Program-made: the position numbers and the translations under genes
Notes under the pieces: model-generated
Told to the model about the DNA's origin: nothing
Database searches by the model: none
Seen by the model: the letters and a program-made list of their open reading frames with translations, nothing else
Shown here: positions 8,055 through 17,498 of the stretch, one piece after another
Layout of the letters: each line of letters opens with the position of its first letter
Numbering within the stretch: the stretch's first letter is position 1
Source of the DNA: an uncultured Alphaproteobacteria bacterium
Lineage (GTDB): Bacteria > Pseudomonadota > Alphaproteobacteria > Paracaedibacterales > CAIULA01
Direction of reading: 5' to 3'
DNA length: 64,000 bases
Assembly (NCBI GenBank): GCA_903899945.1
Contig: CAIULA010000028.1
Location: 1 to 64,000, forward strand

Positions 8055-10595
8055 ATGGGAATTTTTTCTTTCATCTTTTTATTTATATTTTCTATAACGA
8101 CTGGGGTTCTGGCCGAAGTTGATCAACGCCTTATAGACAATGTCTATGCAATGACAGGTTCTAACTATAAAAAAGATGGAAATCCAATCAGTCGGCCCGT
8201 TCAAACAGTAAACATGTTGGCGCATGAATTATCTTTATATGCCGATGAAAGGATGGCGACTGCTGCTGCAAAATCGATCATCAGCATGGTTACAAAGGGC
8301 GAAGGCGTGAAGGGCCTTAGGGAAGTAACCCATAGAAGCAGAAGACGTTTTCTCAATGAAATTGAGAAAGAACTGATCATCCACGCTGTTACAAAAGCTG
8401 CAAATTATTTACAACATCTGGACTTATTAGATCCTTTTTTGGAAGGTTCTATCGGATCAATGGCAGGGGTATGGAACAGTGACGACTCAACAAGAAAACA
8501 TGGATCTGTTGTTTTAAGCCTTTTAATGGCAGCTCGTGAAAAAGCAGCAACAGACTATGCCCCTGAGATTTACATCGCAAAAGCTGCAGCCATTACAATG
8601 GATGGGGCAGAAGCTGTCCATAAAACTCTTGAAGATCCCGATGTCTGGCACTATGCAGAAGACTACATGACTGGTCCGACTCAAACCCATCGTTACAACG
8701 CCATTGCATGGAAATCAATAGAAAGGGATAGGAACGCAGAGCTAGAAGGCGATAGAAATTTTTCTACCAGAATTCCGGCAAAGTTTCCTGTACGTGCCTT
8801 AACGCCAGAGGGGAAAAATGTTAGATTTTTAAATGATCTTGCAAAAGAACTTGAAAGAACGCTTATTCCTGAAAAAGCTGCTGCCCTTTCAAAACAAATA
8901 ATGGATTCAGTTAGACATGCGGACACTGACCTTAGAACCCTTGCAGACCATGGAGGAAATCAATTCCACCAAGCAGTTGTTAGGGCCTTAATGGCTGTTG
9001 AAAAGTTTAGAATGTTTGTAATAGGGACAGATGCTGTCAGACCGACAGTTTTTGATTACGTAAATAATGGACAAAACCCTGAAAGCCAAGCTGCTCTTAT
9101 AGTCCTAGTCAGCGCTATCCAAAATTACCTTTATAATCCAAGCTCAAAAGTCGCTAGCCTGAAAAAGCTTTTCTCTTACCAAAGCAATGATCGCCGTTTG
9201 GCTTATTTACAGGGTGCATTAAGCGCTGTCAATCTCGATGTTTTCATAAACGAGGATTTTATCGAAGCCCTTTCCAACCCCATCAGGATCAATTACCTTC
9301 AGGAAATTCTGATAGATCAAGAAAATTTGAAACAAAGGTTAAAGTTTTTTTGGATGCCTACATTTAACAAAGAAACGGGTCAAATCATTCATGAGCCCAC
9401 ATTTGTAAGGTATTACGGTTCCAGCGGAAGTTTCAATCAATGTGGCTTTTTTAGCTTAGGGTACAAAACCAGAGATGAAGCTAAAAGGCAAATCTTAGAT
9501 AACTTACAAGATCCAAAAATCTTTGAGTTAGCAAATACAATTTCAGCAACCTCGGAAAAAATTAGAAATCTAATAAAAAAAATAAAAAGCGGAACCGTCG
9601 ATGCCGAAACAAATACACTTTTAGCAAAAATCAAAACTAATAAAGGGTTAACAGAGGAGGGAGAAGCTCTAAAGGCTAGAGTTCTTGCCTTTTACGAGCA
9701 GACATCAACTGAAATAACAGAAGAAATGAATAAAATAAATTCTTCTATCGATCAACAAAAAAGAAAGGCAGGATTTCCTGAAAAAATCCCTGATACGGAA
9801 AAAATTGCTTTATGGATAATGATTCATAAAGACGATGGAATTAATTTTGATGATCTTAAAGGAATCAGTAAAAGAGTCATCGAAGATGATGCGGTTCTAG
9901 ACGTAGAGCTTTCAACAAGATCGAATGGTCAAATAATGTTTCCTATCACACACGATAAGAAAGGGAGCTTCGAAGCTCTTGTTACTCGAGAAATATTTAC
10001 TATAGCCGACCAAATAGTAACTAAACTGTCTGATGAATTGCGTGTTTTTATCGCAGAACAAAGAATGTTCAAAACAATCGAACTAGATTCCCGTCTAACA
10101 AAGTTATTTTATTCCTTGACTGATTTCCAAGAAATTATAGCTCAGGACATGCATAACGTGTTTGCGCAAAGCGATTCTGGAAAAACCGCAGACGTGGATC
10201 AGGGAGAAAGCAGTGAATTATTAGAATTCCCGCCAAATCCGGAATGGAGAATTAACATCCCAAGCTATCCGTTTTTGATGGCAAAATTGAATAATTATAG
10301 CATTGGCGGGTGGACGTCAAAAAATTACTTAAGAATACTACAAGCTGGTAGGGTTGACGGAGATGAGATTGTACCACTTTATGAAACCGAAGATGGTAAA
10401 GAATATGCCCTTGTTAGTTATATATCCACAACCGAAGATGCAAAAAGGATTGACGTAACAAATTTAGGTGGCGGGCATTTTGAAAAGTTGATTCGAGCAG
10501 GTGATAGGCCGCAGGCCGTTCGGGCCTTACTTCATGTAACAACATATGGTAGAGCTGGTCTTACACGAGATACTCGTCCTATTCGCCTTTTTTAA
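8055..10595 (+). CDS. Large exported protein with OTU-protease-like Cys/His motifs
   Basis: This 846-residue protein begins with a signal peptide (MGIFSFIFLFIFSITTGVLA). I chose ATG 8055 over a TTG two codons earlier. The N-terminal 440 residues are helical and unassigned. A motif GSFNQCGFFSLG surrounds Cys463. About 240 charged, coiled-coil-prone residues follow. The C-terminus carries GGWTSKNYLRIL and then VTNLGGGHFEKLI around His808. Cys in an N-x-C-x-F context, a GGW helix, and His in an 'HF/HY-x-x-L' strand are the order seen in OTU cysteine proteases, though with an unusually long insertion. This is pattern resemblance only. If real, it would be a secreted deubiquitinase-like effector. 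The gene converges on xerD with a 4-base overlap. Confidence 0.6.
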   Translation: MGIFSFIFLFIFSITTGVLAEVDQRLIDNVYAMTGSNYKKDGNPISRPVQTVNMLAHELSLYADERMATAAAKSIISMVTKGEGVKGLREVTHRSRRRFLNEIEKELIIHAVTKAANYLQHLDLLDPFLEGSIGSMAGVWNSDDSTRKHGSVVLSLLMAAREKAATDYAPEIYIAKAAAITMDGAEAVHKTLEDPDVWHYAEDYMTGPTQTHRYNAIAWKSIERDRNAELEGDRNFSTRIPAKFPVRALTPEGKNVRFLNDLAKELERTLIPEKAAALSKQIMDSVRHADTDLRTLADHGGNQFHQAVVRALMAVEKFRMFVIGTDAVRPTVFDYVNNGQNPESQAALIVLVSAIQNYLYNPSSKVASLKKLFSYQSNDRRLAYLQGALSAVNLDVFINEDFIEALSNPIRINYLQEILIDQENLKQRLKFFWMPTFNKETGQIIHEPTFVRYYGSSGSFNQCGFFSLGYKTRDEAKRQILDNLQDPKIFELANTISATSEKIRNLIKKIKSGTVDAETNTLLAKIKTNKGLTEEGEALKARVLAFYEQTSTEITEEMNKINSSIDQQKRKAGFPEKIPDTEKIALWIMIHKDDGINFDDLKGISKRVIEDDAVLDVELSTRSNGQIMFPITHDKKGSFEALVTREIFTIADQIVTKLSDELRVFIAEQRMFKTIELDSRLTKLFYSLTDFQEIIAQDMHNVFAQSDSGKTADVDQGESSELLEFPPNPEWRINIPSYPFLMAKLNNYSIGGWTSKNYLRILQAGRVDGDEIVPLYETEDGKEYALVSYISTTEDAKRIDVTNLGGGHFEKLIRAGDRPQAVRALLHVTTYGRAGLTRDTRPIRLF

Positions 10596-11530
10596 GTTTT
10601 CCTCTGTAAGGGGTGATGGGTCGTTACAAGATCTAGAAGGTGATCAGGCATGACATGGGTGTAAATCTGGGTTGTTGAAATATCTGCATGACCTAGCAGC
10701 TTTTGGATAACTAAAAGATCAGCCCCGCCTTGAAGTAAATGTGTTGCAAAAGCGTGACGCAGAACATGCGGAGAAATAGAAGCCGGATCCATTCCCGCCT
10801 CGATTGCTTGTAGCTTTAGCAGCTGCCCAAAACCCTGCCGAGTCAAATGCCCTTTTTGGCTGGTTGAAGGAAATAACCAGTGTCTACCTTTTAAACCGCA
10901 TTTCTTTAAAAAATAGTCGCGAACTTTTAAATACTGCATTAAGGCTTCCAGTGCCGGTTCATTTAAAGGAACAAGACGGTCTCTGCCTCCTTTGCCTTGA
11001 ATCATCAACATGTTTTGCATGAGCTTTGTTTTTGGATCAATAATTAAGCTTCTAAGCGGTAATCCAACCAATTCACTCACCCTAAGCCCGCTTGCATATA
11101 AAACTTCTAAAAGTGCACACATCCGAATTCCTTCAGGAGTGTCTGTTCTTTTTGAGGCACTTTCTTTTAAGGATAAAAGAAGGCTCTCAACCGTTTTTTC
11201 AGACAAGACTTTTGGTAAAGTTCGTTTTTGCCTGACAACGGTCAGCCCGGATGCCGGATTCGTTTTAGACACATCTTCAGAAACTAAGAATCGATAAAAT
11301 TGCCTTAAAGCGGATACTCGTCTTGCAATGGTTGAAGGGTGCATTTGGCGATTCGATAATGAAGAAAGATATTCATGCAAAATTTCGCTAGAAACATCTG
11401 GGGCAGAAATATCTTTTAAAAAAAGCAAATAATCCTTTAAATCCTGACTGTAAGAAGAAAGCGTATTGAGGCTTGCTCCTCTTTCAGCGGCAAGCATTTC
11501 AAGAAAACGTTCGATGAGAATTTTATTCAT
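10592..11530 (-). CDS. xerD: Site-specific tyrosine recombinase XerD
   Basis: XerD acts with XerC at dif to resolve chromosome dimers at division. The 312-residue protein has the SAM-like N-terminal core-binding domain and the full catalytic set: Arg150 (ASGLRVSEL), Lys180, His255 and Arg258 (SPHVLRHAF), His281 (LLGHADISTT) and Tyr290 (QIYTHV). Length and the HVLRHAFATHLLQGGADL stretch fit chromosomal XerD rather than a phage integrase. XerC is not in the window, so a XerC assignment cannot be fully excluded. Confidence 0.88.
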   Translation of the reverse strand: MNKILIERFLEMLAAERGASLNTLSSYSQDLKDYLLFLKDISAPDVSSEILHEYLSSLSNRQMHPSTIARRVSALRQFYRFLVSEDVSKTNPASGLTVVRQKRTLPKVLSEKTVESLLLSLKESASKRTDTPEGIRMCALLEVLYASGLRVSELVGLPLRSLIIDPKTKLMQNMLMIQGKGGRDRLVPLNEPALEALMQYLKVRDYFLKKCGLKGRHWLFPSTSQKGHLTRQGFGQLLKLQAIEAGMDPASISPHVLRHAFATHLLQGGADLLVIQKLLGHADISTTQIYTHVMPDHLLDLVTTHHPLQRKT

Positions 11531-11618
11531 TATTACTCAAATTTTTAAGGAAAGATTTGACCTTTTTTCACTTAAACAATACTCTCACAAATAAGAAAAT
11601 ACTATAGTAGGCCGAGGC

Positions 11619-12893
11619 ATGTCATTTAAAGTCTTTTGGGCGGTAGTCATTGGGACCGTGCTGGAATATTTTGATTTTCTTCTCTTTGCACATTTTAGTT
11701 TGGTTATAGCCCCGCTCTTTTTTCCTGATTCAGACCCAATTCTTTCTGCTATCCAGGGTCTTGGTTTATTTGCTGTTGGTTTTTTTATGAGACCTTTAGG
11801 TGCGATTATTTTTGGAAAAATTGGCGATTTGAGAGGCCGAAAACCTGCACTTTCAGTGTCTGTTCTTTGGGCAGCCTTGCCAACTTTCATAATTTGTTTT
11901 CTGCCGACATATAATGCGATCGGGATTTTTGCCCCCATCATTCTTATTCTCTGTCGTATGGCCCAAGGACTTTCTCTGGGCGGAGAATACACAAATTCAG
12001 GAGTTCTTTTGATGGAAGTTACCCCTTTGGAAAAACGCGGGTTTTATAGCAGTATTCTCTGTGCTTCGGCTTCTGTAGGGGGAATTATCGCTCTTGGTTG
12101 TTCTTTTGTGATTCTATACTCTGATTCACCTCCCTGGGCATGGCGAATTCCTTTCTTTCTAGGCTCTGTTGCAGGTCTAATTGGTTATAAGATGAGAAAA
12201 ATACTCAGCGAAAGTCCTGAATTTTTTGCTCTTCAGAATGGTCAAAAGCTTACTTCTTCTTTTTCCTGGAAACAAATCTTAGAAGACAAAAAATCCTTTT
12301 TTATCACCCTTGCTATTGGTGCGCTTGTGGGTGTTTTGTTATGGACTCCTGTGACTTATACGAATTTTTATCTTACAAAGATTGTGGAATGGAACGCTAG
12401 AGATGCCGTCTTTATGACTTTTCTTGCGAACATAACTTACATTGCAGTACTTCCTTTTGCTGGAATCATTTGCGACCGGATAGGGGCACGAACCATTATG
12501 TTAAGATCCACTTTAGCAGCTTCTTTTTTGTCCTATCCATTATTTCTTTGTCTAATTCATGGATATATAGCAATCACTCAGATTGGTTTTGCTTCTTTAG
12601 TTGGTTTCTTTGGGGCTGCTATCCATCACGTTATGATTGATTTATATCCGGTCCAAAAACGATGTCAGGCAATATCTTTGGGATTTTCTCTTGGGTTAGC
12701 GATATTTGGAGGGACAGCCCCCATGATCGCCGCTTGGCTCGTAGATTTAACAGGAGATCACACGGCTCCTGCTTTGTATATATCTATAATTTCAATTGTC
12801 GCAGCTTTAGCTATGCGTTCATATCCATTAGCCAAAAGACAAACAGAGCGTTTCAGACTTAAGGCTTCCAACGTTACCGCGGCAACTGATTAG
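11619..12893 (+). CDS. MFS transporter, metabolite:H+ symporter (ProP-like) family
   Basis: The 424-residue protein has about 12 hydrophobic segments and the major facilitator signatures. GTVLEYFDFLLFAHFS at the start is typical of the MHS group (ProP, ShiA, KgtP), and GKIGDLRGRKPAL is the MFS loop 2-3 motif. GLSLGGEY occurs near residue 120. Members carry proline/betaine, shikimate, oxoglutarate or similar organic acids with protons. The substrate cannot be read from sequence. The gene is alone, with its 3' end overlapping a small antisense reading frame by 20 bases. Confidence 0.85.
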   Translation: MSFKVFWAVVIGTVLEYFDFLLFAHFSLVIAPLFFPDSDPILSAIQGLGLFAVGFFMRPLGAIIFGKIGDLRGRKPALSVSVLWAALPTFIICFLPTYNAIGIFAPIILILCRMAQGLSLGGEYTNSGVLLMEVTPLEKRGFYSSILCASASVGGIIALGCSFVILYSDSPPWAWRIPFFLGSVAGLIGYKMRKILSESPEFFALQNGQKLTSSFSWKQILEDKKSFFITLAIGALVGVLLWTPVTYTNFYLTKIVEWNARDAVFMTFLANITYIAVLPFAGIICDRIGARTIMLRSTLAASFLSYPLFLCLIHGYIAITQIGFASLVGFFGAAIHHVMIDLYPVQKRCQAISLGFSLGLAIFGGTAPMIAAWLVDLTGDHTAPALYISIISIVAALAMRSYPLAKRQTERFRLKASNVTAATD

Positions 12894-13008
12894 ATGGAAT
12901 TTCTTTTTCAACCATCTGTGATTTTACGGAAAACCCAAAACACCCAAACCAAATCAAAATAATTGTAAAAAGAACAGCTACAATTGGCAAAACGATTCGA
13001 AGAAGCAT
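12874..13008 (-). CDS. Small single-pass membrane protein (44 aa), coupled to pth
   Basis: A 44-codon frame starts with ATG at 13008, three bases after the pth stop codon. AAAGGA, within the end of pth, serves as a well-placed ribosome site. The product has one strong membrane segment (LPIVAVLFTIILIWFGCFGF, residues 7-26) and a short polar tail ending NQLPR. Its stop lies 20 bases inside the convergent MFS gene. Spacing, ribosome site and a coherent hydrophobic helix make it a credible gene. The function is unknown. Confidence 0.55.
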   Translation of the reverse strand: MLLRIVLPIVAVLFTIILIWFGCFGFSVKSQMVEKEIPSNQLPR

Positions 13009-13011
13009 TTC

Positions 13012-13581
13012 CTATCCTTTTAACTTTGTATTTAACTTATTCAACCACATTGATGGGTCTGAGCCAAATAAATCTTCGATTTGTTCATTAATTGTTGTTA
13101 GCAAGGGAATTAGCCAATTTTGCTCATCGCTTTTAAAATTAGAAAGTACATAAGACGATACGGCGTCTTTATGACCCGGATGACCAATCCCAAGTCTAAG
13201 ATGCCAATAATTTTTTCCTAAATGCTGGTCCAGACTTGCAAGGCCATTATGCCCGCCTGTACCGCCACCCATTTTTAATTTCACCCTGCCTGGGTCTAAA
13301 TCTAAATCATCATGAACTACGTATACAGATTCTGGAGGGATTTTATAAAAACGAATCAAAGGACCAACGGCTCCTCCTGAAAGGTTCATATATGTAGAGG
13401 GTTTACATAAAATCACCCTGTGCTGACCAATTTGGCCTTCACTGATCATGGAACTAAATTTCGCCTTGAAAGGAGGAAAATTAAAACTTTCGGCGATGGT
13501 ATCAATTACCATGAAGCCAATGTTGTGCCGATTCATCGCATATTGCGTTCCTGGATTGCCCAAACCAACCAGCACAAACAT
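13012..13581 (-). CDS. pth: Peptidyl-tRNA hydrolase
   Basis: Pth frees tRNA from peptidyl-tRNA that drops off ribosomes. The 189-residue protein has the family's N-terminal GLGNPGTQYAMNRHNIGFM, which contains the catalytic His19 and substrate Asn residues. It also has KPSTYMNLSGGAV (about 60-72), VVHDDLDLDPGR with the Asp that activates the His, and GGGTGGHNGLASL. It lies directly downstream of rplY with an 18-base gap, the usual rplY-pth arrangement, so the two are co-transcribed. The small membrane protein gene follows it. Confidence 0.95.
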   Translation of the reverse strand: MFVLVGLGNPGTQYAMNRHNIGFMVIDTIAESFNFPPFKAKFSSMISEGQIGQHRVILCKPSTYMNLSGGAVGPLIRFYKIPPESVYVVHDDLDLDPGRVKLKMGGGTGGHNGLASLDQHLGKNYWHLRLGIGHPGHKDAVSSYVLSNFKSDEQNWLIPLLTTINEQIEDLFGSDPSMWLNKLNTKLKG

Positions 13582-13599
13582 TGAAATCTCTAGAGTCTT

Positions 13600-14202
13600 T
13601 TATGCAGCTGTTGTCGAAGCTGCTTCTTCAGCTGCACCACTTGGAGCCACAATCGTTGCCAATACATGATCACGATCAGGATGAGCGGCTTTTGCACCTG
13701 TTGGCAATTTCAAAGTGTCAAGAGGGATACTGGTTCCCATTTCAACACCTGTCAAATCAACAACTAAATTCTCAGGAATAGAATGAGGCGGACAAACAAT
13801 TTCCAAGGAATGGATAATAATGTTTAGTGTACCACCACGCTTAATGCCAGGAGCTTTATCTTCGTTAATATAGCTAACGGGAACAGAAACGTGAATCTTT
13901 GAATCCTTGTTAACTCTTTGGAAATCAACATGAACAGGGGTATCATGCACTGGATGTAACTGTACTTCCTTAGCAATGACTTCTTGCTTTTCTTTTCCAA
14001 CAGAAACTGTGATCACTTGGCTATAAAAAGCAAGTGTATGGCACTCTTGATTCAACAATTTATAGTCAACAGCAACCATTTGTGGTTCTTTGTTGTCGCC
14101 ATAAATTACACCCGGGACCATCCCTTGGCGTCTAAGGGCTCTGGCAACACCCGTGCCTGAGGCTGTGCGTTCTTGTGCCTGAAATTCCAAGGCAGTACTC
14201 AT
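13600..14202 (-). CDS. rplY: 50S ribosomal protein L25/general stress protein Ctc
   Basis: The 200-residue protein is the long L25 (Ctc/TL5) form. An N-terminal 5S rRNA-binding beta-barrel contains GTGVARALRRQGMVPGVIYG. A C-terminal beta-domain has NLVVDLTGVEMGTSIPLDTL and AHPDRDHVLATIV. An Ala/Thr-rich tail (GAAEEAASTTAA) ends the protein, as in many alphaproteobacteria. It is the first gene of rplY-pth-small membrane protein. It binds 5S rRNA on the large subunit and is not usually essential. Confidence 0.94.
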   Translation of the reverse strand: MSTALEFQAQERTASGTGVARALRRQGMVPGVIYGDNKEPQMVAVDYKLLNQECHTLAFYSQVITVSVGKEKQEVIAKEVQLHPVHDTPVHVDFQRVNKDSKIHVSVPVSYINEDKAPGIKRGGTLNIIIHSLEIVCPPHSIPENLVVDLTGVEMGTSIPLDTLKLPTGAKAAHPDRDHVLATIVAPSGAAEEAASTTAA

Positions 14203-14345
14203 TGTTAACTCCTAACTAACCAATTCAAACAATAATATAGGCTTGTATCTTACATACACGAGTTTGAAAAGATTTTCAATTACCAATTGCAGTGGCAGTT
14301 ACTATTAATTTCCTTAAAATCAATCCCGCAGTTATACGCGCTTCT

Positions 14346-15044
14346 TTATTTTCCTAACGATCCTGCCAGATTTACTCCAAAATGATTTTGAACAAATTGG
14401 TAATAAGTCCTCTCTATAAGGTTTCTTATATCTTGGTCTTTTTCAAGGGAACAACCCAACGGGTCACGTCCTCTAATTTGATTATATTGCCCCCTAATAC
14501 CATCCATATATTCTTGCAATTTTGAGCCTGCATAGAATAATCGCTGAGGGTGCTCTTTATCATAAGTTATGCTAGTTACCGGTTTAATAAGATTGCCAAC
14601 GTATAACCTATTCATGTTGAAGCGTTCATGTCCATGATCTGTAAGGCCCGGAAATGGTTTTGACACTCGAAAAATACTCCAAGCGACGGTTCTATACGAT
14701 GGATCTTGCTCTGATATCTTGTCCATATCCGGCATCATCATAAGCGCTTCTATAACATCTATGTCATTCTTTGCGGTTGCGCAAAGATAACTAAATGGAG
14801 AATAAAATCTATCCTTAAAATTCCTTAAAATCTGATTTTCAGCTTTTAAAAGATGAATTTCTTCATTTAATCTTTCAATCTCTTCATTCACATCAACTGC
14901 TACTGCTGTTGGAATTATCGGGCCTCGCTGGTGATCTAAGTTGGTTCCTTCCTCTATTTGATTTTGATCCATCGTATAAGCTACGCTCGCCAAAACAGAA
15001 AGAACCACAATAATTGCCAGAAATTTATTAATTTTTGCCACCAT
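14346..15044 (-). CDS. Exported coiled-coil protein of unknown function (232 aa)
   Basis: The family is not recognised. An N-terminal signal peptide (INKFLAIIVVLSVLASVA) is followed by a Glu/Leu-rich coiled coil (VNEEIERLNEEIHLLKAENQ, about residues 52-71). A mixed C-terminal domain of about 150 residues carries CATAKNDIDVIEALMMMP, a length and spacing that could be one ankyrin-like helix pair, and two more Cys/His-containing segments. It stands alone between rplY and ugd. Signal peptide plus coiled coil would fit a secreted or periplasmic protein. Confidence 0.6.
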   Translation of the reverse strand: MVAKINKFLAIIVVLSVLASVAYTMDQNQIEEGTNLDHQRGPIIPTAVAVDVNEEIERLNEEIHLLKAENQILRNFKDRFYSPFSYLCATAKNDIDVIEALMMMPDMDKISEQDPSYRTVAWSIFRVSKPFPGLTDHGHERFNMNRLYVGNLIKPVTSITYDKEHPQRLFYAGSKLQEYMDGIRGQYNQIRGRDPLGCSLEKDQDIRNLIERTYYQFVQNHFGVNLAGSLGK

Positions 15045-15251
15045 TTAATATTCTACCTATTAATATTTCACCTAATATATGGCGGTATAGGAATTTTTTC
15101 ATGTTCTGTCAACATTATTTATTTTTAGAAATTATACTTGTAGCCACGGGACAAAAAGGGAGAAAAAAACATTAATCATTAGGTTGCTCTCCACACCCCA
15201 GATGGAGTTCCCCACTCGCCATCATCATCATTACTTTATAACATTGAGACC

Positions 15252-16604
15252 CTAAACCCGCCCTCTTCCAATCGAAACATAGTCAATTCCATCCATCTCG
15301 GCTGGTTTATAGATATTCCTCAGGTCCACAAGCAAAGGTTTAAAACCAGGTTCAACCTTTAAAGCGCCCCTCACCTGATCTAAATCAAGGGCCCGAAATT
15401 CATTCCATTCGGTTAAAATCACAGCTGCATCAGCACCTGTCATGGCCTCATAAACATCTTTTGACCACTCAACCCCCTTAAAGTCATCAGTATGTCCAAG
15501 ACGTTCAGAGCCCCTATAGTACAGTGGATCGTAAACACGAACCTTGACACCCGCTGCTAGCAATTCAGGTACAATCACCAAACTGGGAGCATCGCGCAAG
15601 TCATCCGTATTGGGTTTAAAGGTTATGCCCAAAACGGCAACTGTCTTGCCCGAAACACTGCCTCTTTTCTCAAGTTCATCAAGAACCTTCTTGGCCATGG
15701 CTTTTTTCCGAGCATCGTTTGAGCTAACAACCGCATCAATTAAAGTTACAGGAGAACCCAAATCATGGGCCGTTTTGCTAAGCGCTAGCGTATCTTTCGG
15801 AAAGCAAGATCCACCATAACCGGGGCCTGCATTTAAAAACTTGCGACCAATACGACCATCAAGGCCGATTCCCTTCGCTAAGTCTTGCACGTCAGCGCCA
15901 GCTTTTTCGCACAAATCAGCCATCTGGTTGATAAAGGCAATCTTCATCGCCAAGAAACCATTGGATGCATATTTGATCAATTCTGAGGTTTCAATGGATG
16001 TGAAAACAATCGGCGTTTCAATCAGATAAAGAGGCCTATACAGCTTTGCAAGAACTTCTTTGGCGGTATTGCTGTCAGTTCCAACTACTACGCGATCGGG
16101 CCTCATAAAATCACTAATCGCCGATCCTTCACGTAAAAATTCAGGATTCGATGCCACATCGAAATGGGTGCCGCGCTTTAAGTCAGGTCTTTTTTGTTCA
16201 ATAATTTCAGCTACTTTTCGGCATGTGCCAACAGGAACTGTTGATTTCGTTACAACAACCGTATAGCCATTTAAAGACTCGGCTATTTCTTCGGTTGCTT
16301 TGAAAACATAACTTAAATCTGCAAATCCATCCCCACGACGCGCCGGCGTTCCAACCGCAATCATCACAACATCAGCTTCCCTGACAGATGTCTTTAAATC
16401 CGTTGTAAAGCCCAAACGGCCTGTTGTTTGGTTATGCCTAACTAATGATTCTAGGCCGGGCTCATAGATGGGAATTTGGCCTTTTACAAGATTGGCTATT
16501 TTATTTTCATCATTATCGACAGAGGTAACTTTAAACCCAAACTCAGCAAAGCATGCCCCCGTGACAAGCCCAACGTATCCAGATCCAATTATTGTTATGC
16601 GCAT
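15252..16604 (-). CDS. ugd: UDP-glucose 6-dehydrogenase
   Basis: Ugd oxidises UDP-glucose to UDP-glucuronate with two NAD+, feeding capsule, exopolysaccharide or lipid A modification. The 450-residue protein has the N-terminal Rossmann motif GSGYVGLVTGACFAE (8-22), the central Lys221 region and the catalytic Cys267 in GPGYGGSCFPKD. The C-terminal UDP-binding domain has TFKPNTDDLRDAPS. It overlaps the upstream galU by 10 bases, and galU makes its substrate, so the pair forms a UDP-glucuronate supply operon, probably together with mipZ upstream. Confidence 0.95.
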   Translation of the reverse strand: MRITIIGSGYVGLVTGACFAEFGFKVTSVDNDENKIANLVKGQIPIYEPGLESLVRHNQTTGRLGFTTDLKTSVREADVVMIAVGTPARRGDGFADLSYVFKATEEIAESLNGYTVVVTKSTVPVGTCRKVAEIIEQKRPDLKRGTHFDVASNPEFLREGSAISDFMRPDRVVVGTDSNTAKEVLAKLYRPLYLIETPIVFTSIETSELIKYASNGFLAMKIAFINQMADLCEKAGADVQDLAKGIGLDGRIGRKFLNAGPGYGGSCFPKDTLALSKTAHDLGSPVTLIDAVVSSNDARKKAMAKKVLDELEKRGSVSGKTVAVLGITFKPNTDDLRDAPSLVIVPELLAAGVKVRVYDPLYYRGSERLGHTDDFKGVEWSKDVYEAMTGADAAVILTEWNEFRALDLDQVRGALKVEPGFKPLLVDLRNIYKPAEMDGIDYVSIGRGRV

Positions 16605-17494
16605 ATTTTAGAACTTTTTGCTAATAAAAATGGATATTTTTGAAAAGCCTTATGGAGACCATCTCTAAGCTCAGGATCTGCATAAGCAAAAGCCAAATTG
16701 GCCTCAAGCCATCCTTCTTTGGTGCCGCAATCAAACCGCTGTCCTTGGTAACGATAACCACACAAAGGAACTTTGTTGAGCATCGTTTGAATACCATCGG
16801 TTAGCTGAATTTCTCCACCCGCTCCTGGTTTTTGATCTTGAAGATAGCCGAAAATTTTCTGATTTAAAATATATCGTCCAATAATAGCAACATCAGAAGG
16901 ACTTTTTTGTGGGATGGGTTTTTCAACAACATTTTTTGCTCTTATTTTTTGACCATCGTGCTTTTCAATATCCAAAACACCATAACGATTGGTGTGTTCT
17001 AAAGGCACCTCCATAACGCCAACCATATTTCCATCCCGATTTTCATAAGCCTCAATCATCTGACGAAGACATGGTTTTTCAGCCAAAACCAAATCATCCG
17101 CTAAAATCAAGGCAAAAGCATCTTCGTTAACCAAATGACGAGCACATAAAACGGCGTGCCCCAGGCCTAATGGCGATTGTTGCCTGATATAAACCGCTTG
17201 CCCCGGTTGCAGACGAAGCTCTTCTAATTGTAAAAGCTCAGCGTGTTTTCCGCGCCGCCTTAAAGTTTCCTCTAAAACCGGGGCAGAATCAAAATGATCT
17301 TCAATGGCTGATTTTCCTTGCGAAGTTACAAAAATAAATCGCTCGATTCCAGCCGCCTTAGCTTCTTCTACGGCATATTGGATAAGGGGTTTATCAACAA
17401 CCACCAACATTTCTTTAGGGATCGATTTAGTGGCCGGCAGGAACCTGCTACCAAGTCCCGCCACCGGAAAAACACATGTCTTAATTTTTTTCAT
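16595..17494 (-). CDS. galU: UTP--glucose-1-phosphate uridylyltransferase
   Basis: GalU makes UDP-glucose from UTP and glucose 1-phosphate. The 299-residue protein has the nucleotidyltransferase N-terminus VFPVAGLGSRFLPATKSIPKEML with the pyrophosphorylase GxGxRxxPxTK pattern. It also has KPLIQYAVEEA, LILADDLVL and VEKP. It overlaps ugd by 10 bases, and only 4 bases separate it from mipZ on the other side, so mipZ-galU-ugd look like one transcript running away from the candidate replication origin. Confidence 0.95.
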   Translation of the reverse strand: MKKIKTCVFPVAGLGSRFLPATKSIPKEMLVVVDKPLIQYAVEEAKAAGIERFIFVTSQGKSAIEDHFDSAPVLEETLRRRGKHAELLQLEELRLQPGQAVYIRQQSPLGLGHAVLCARHLVNEDAFALILADDLVLAEKPCLRQMIEAYENRDGNMVGVMEVPLEHTNRYGVLDIEKHDGQKIRAKNVVEKPIPQKSPSDVAIIGRYILNQKIFGYLQDQKPGAGGEIQLTDGIQTMLNKVPLCGYRYQGQRFDCGTKEGWLEANLAFAYADPELRDGLHKAFQKYPFLLAKSSKICA

Positions 17495-17498
17495 GAAC

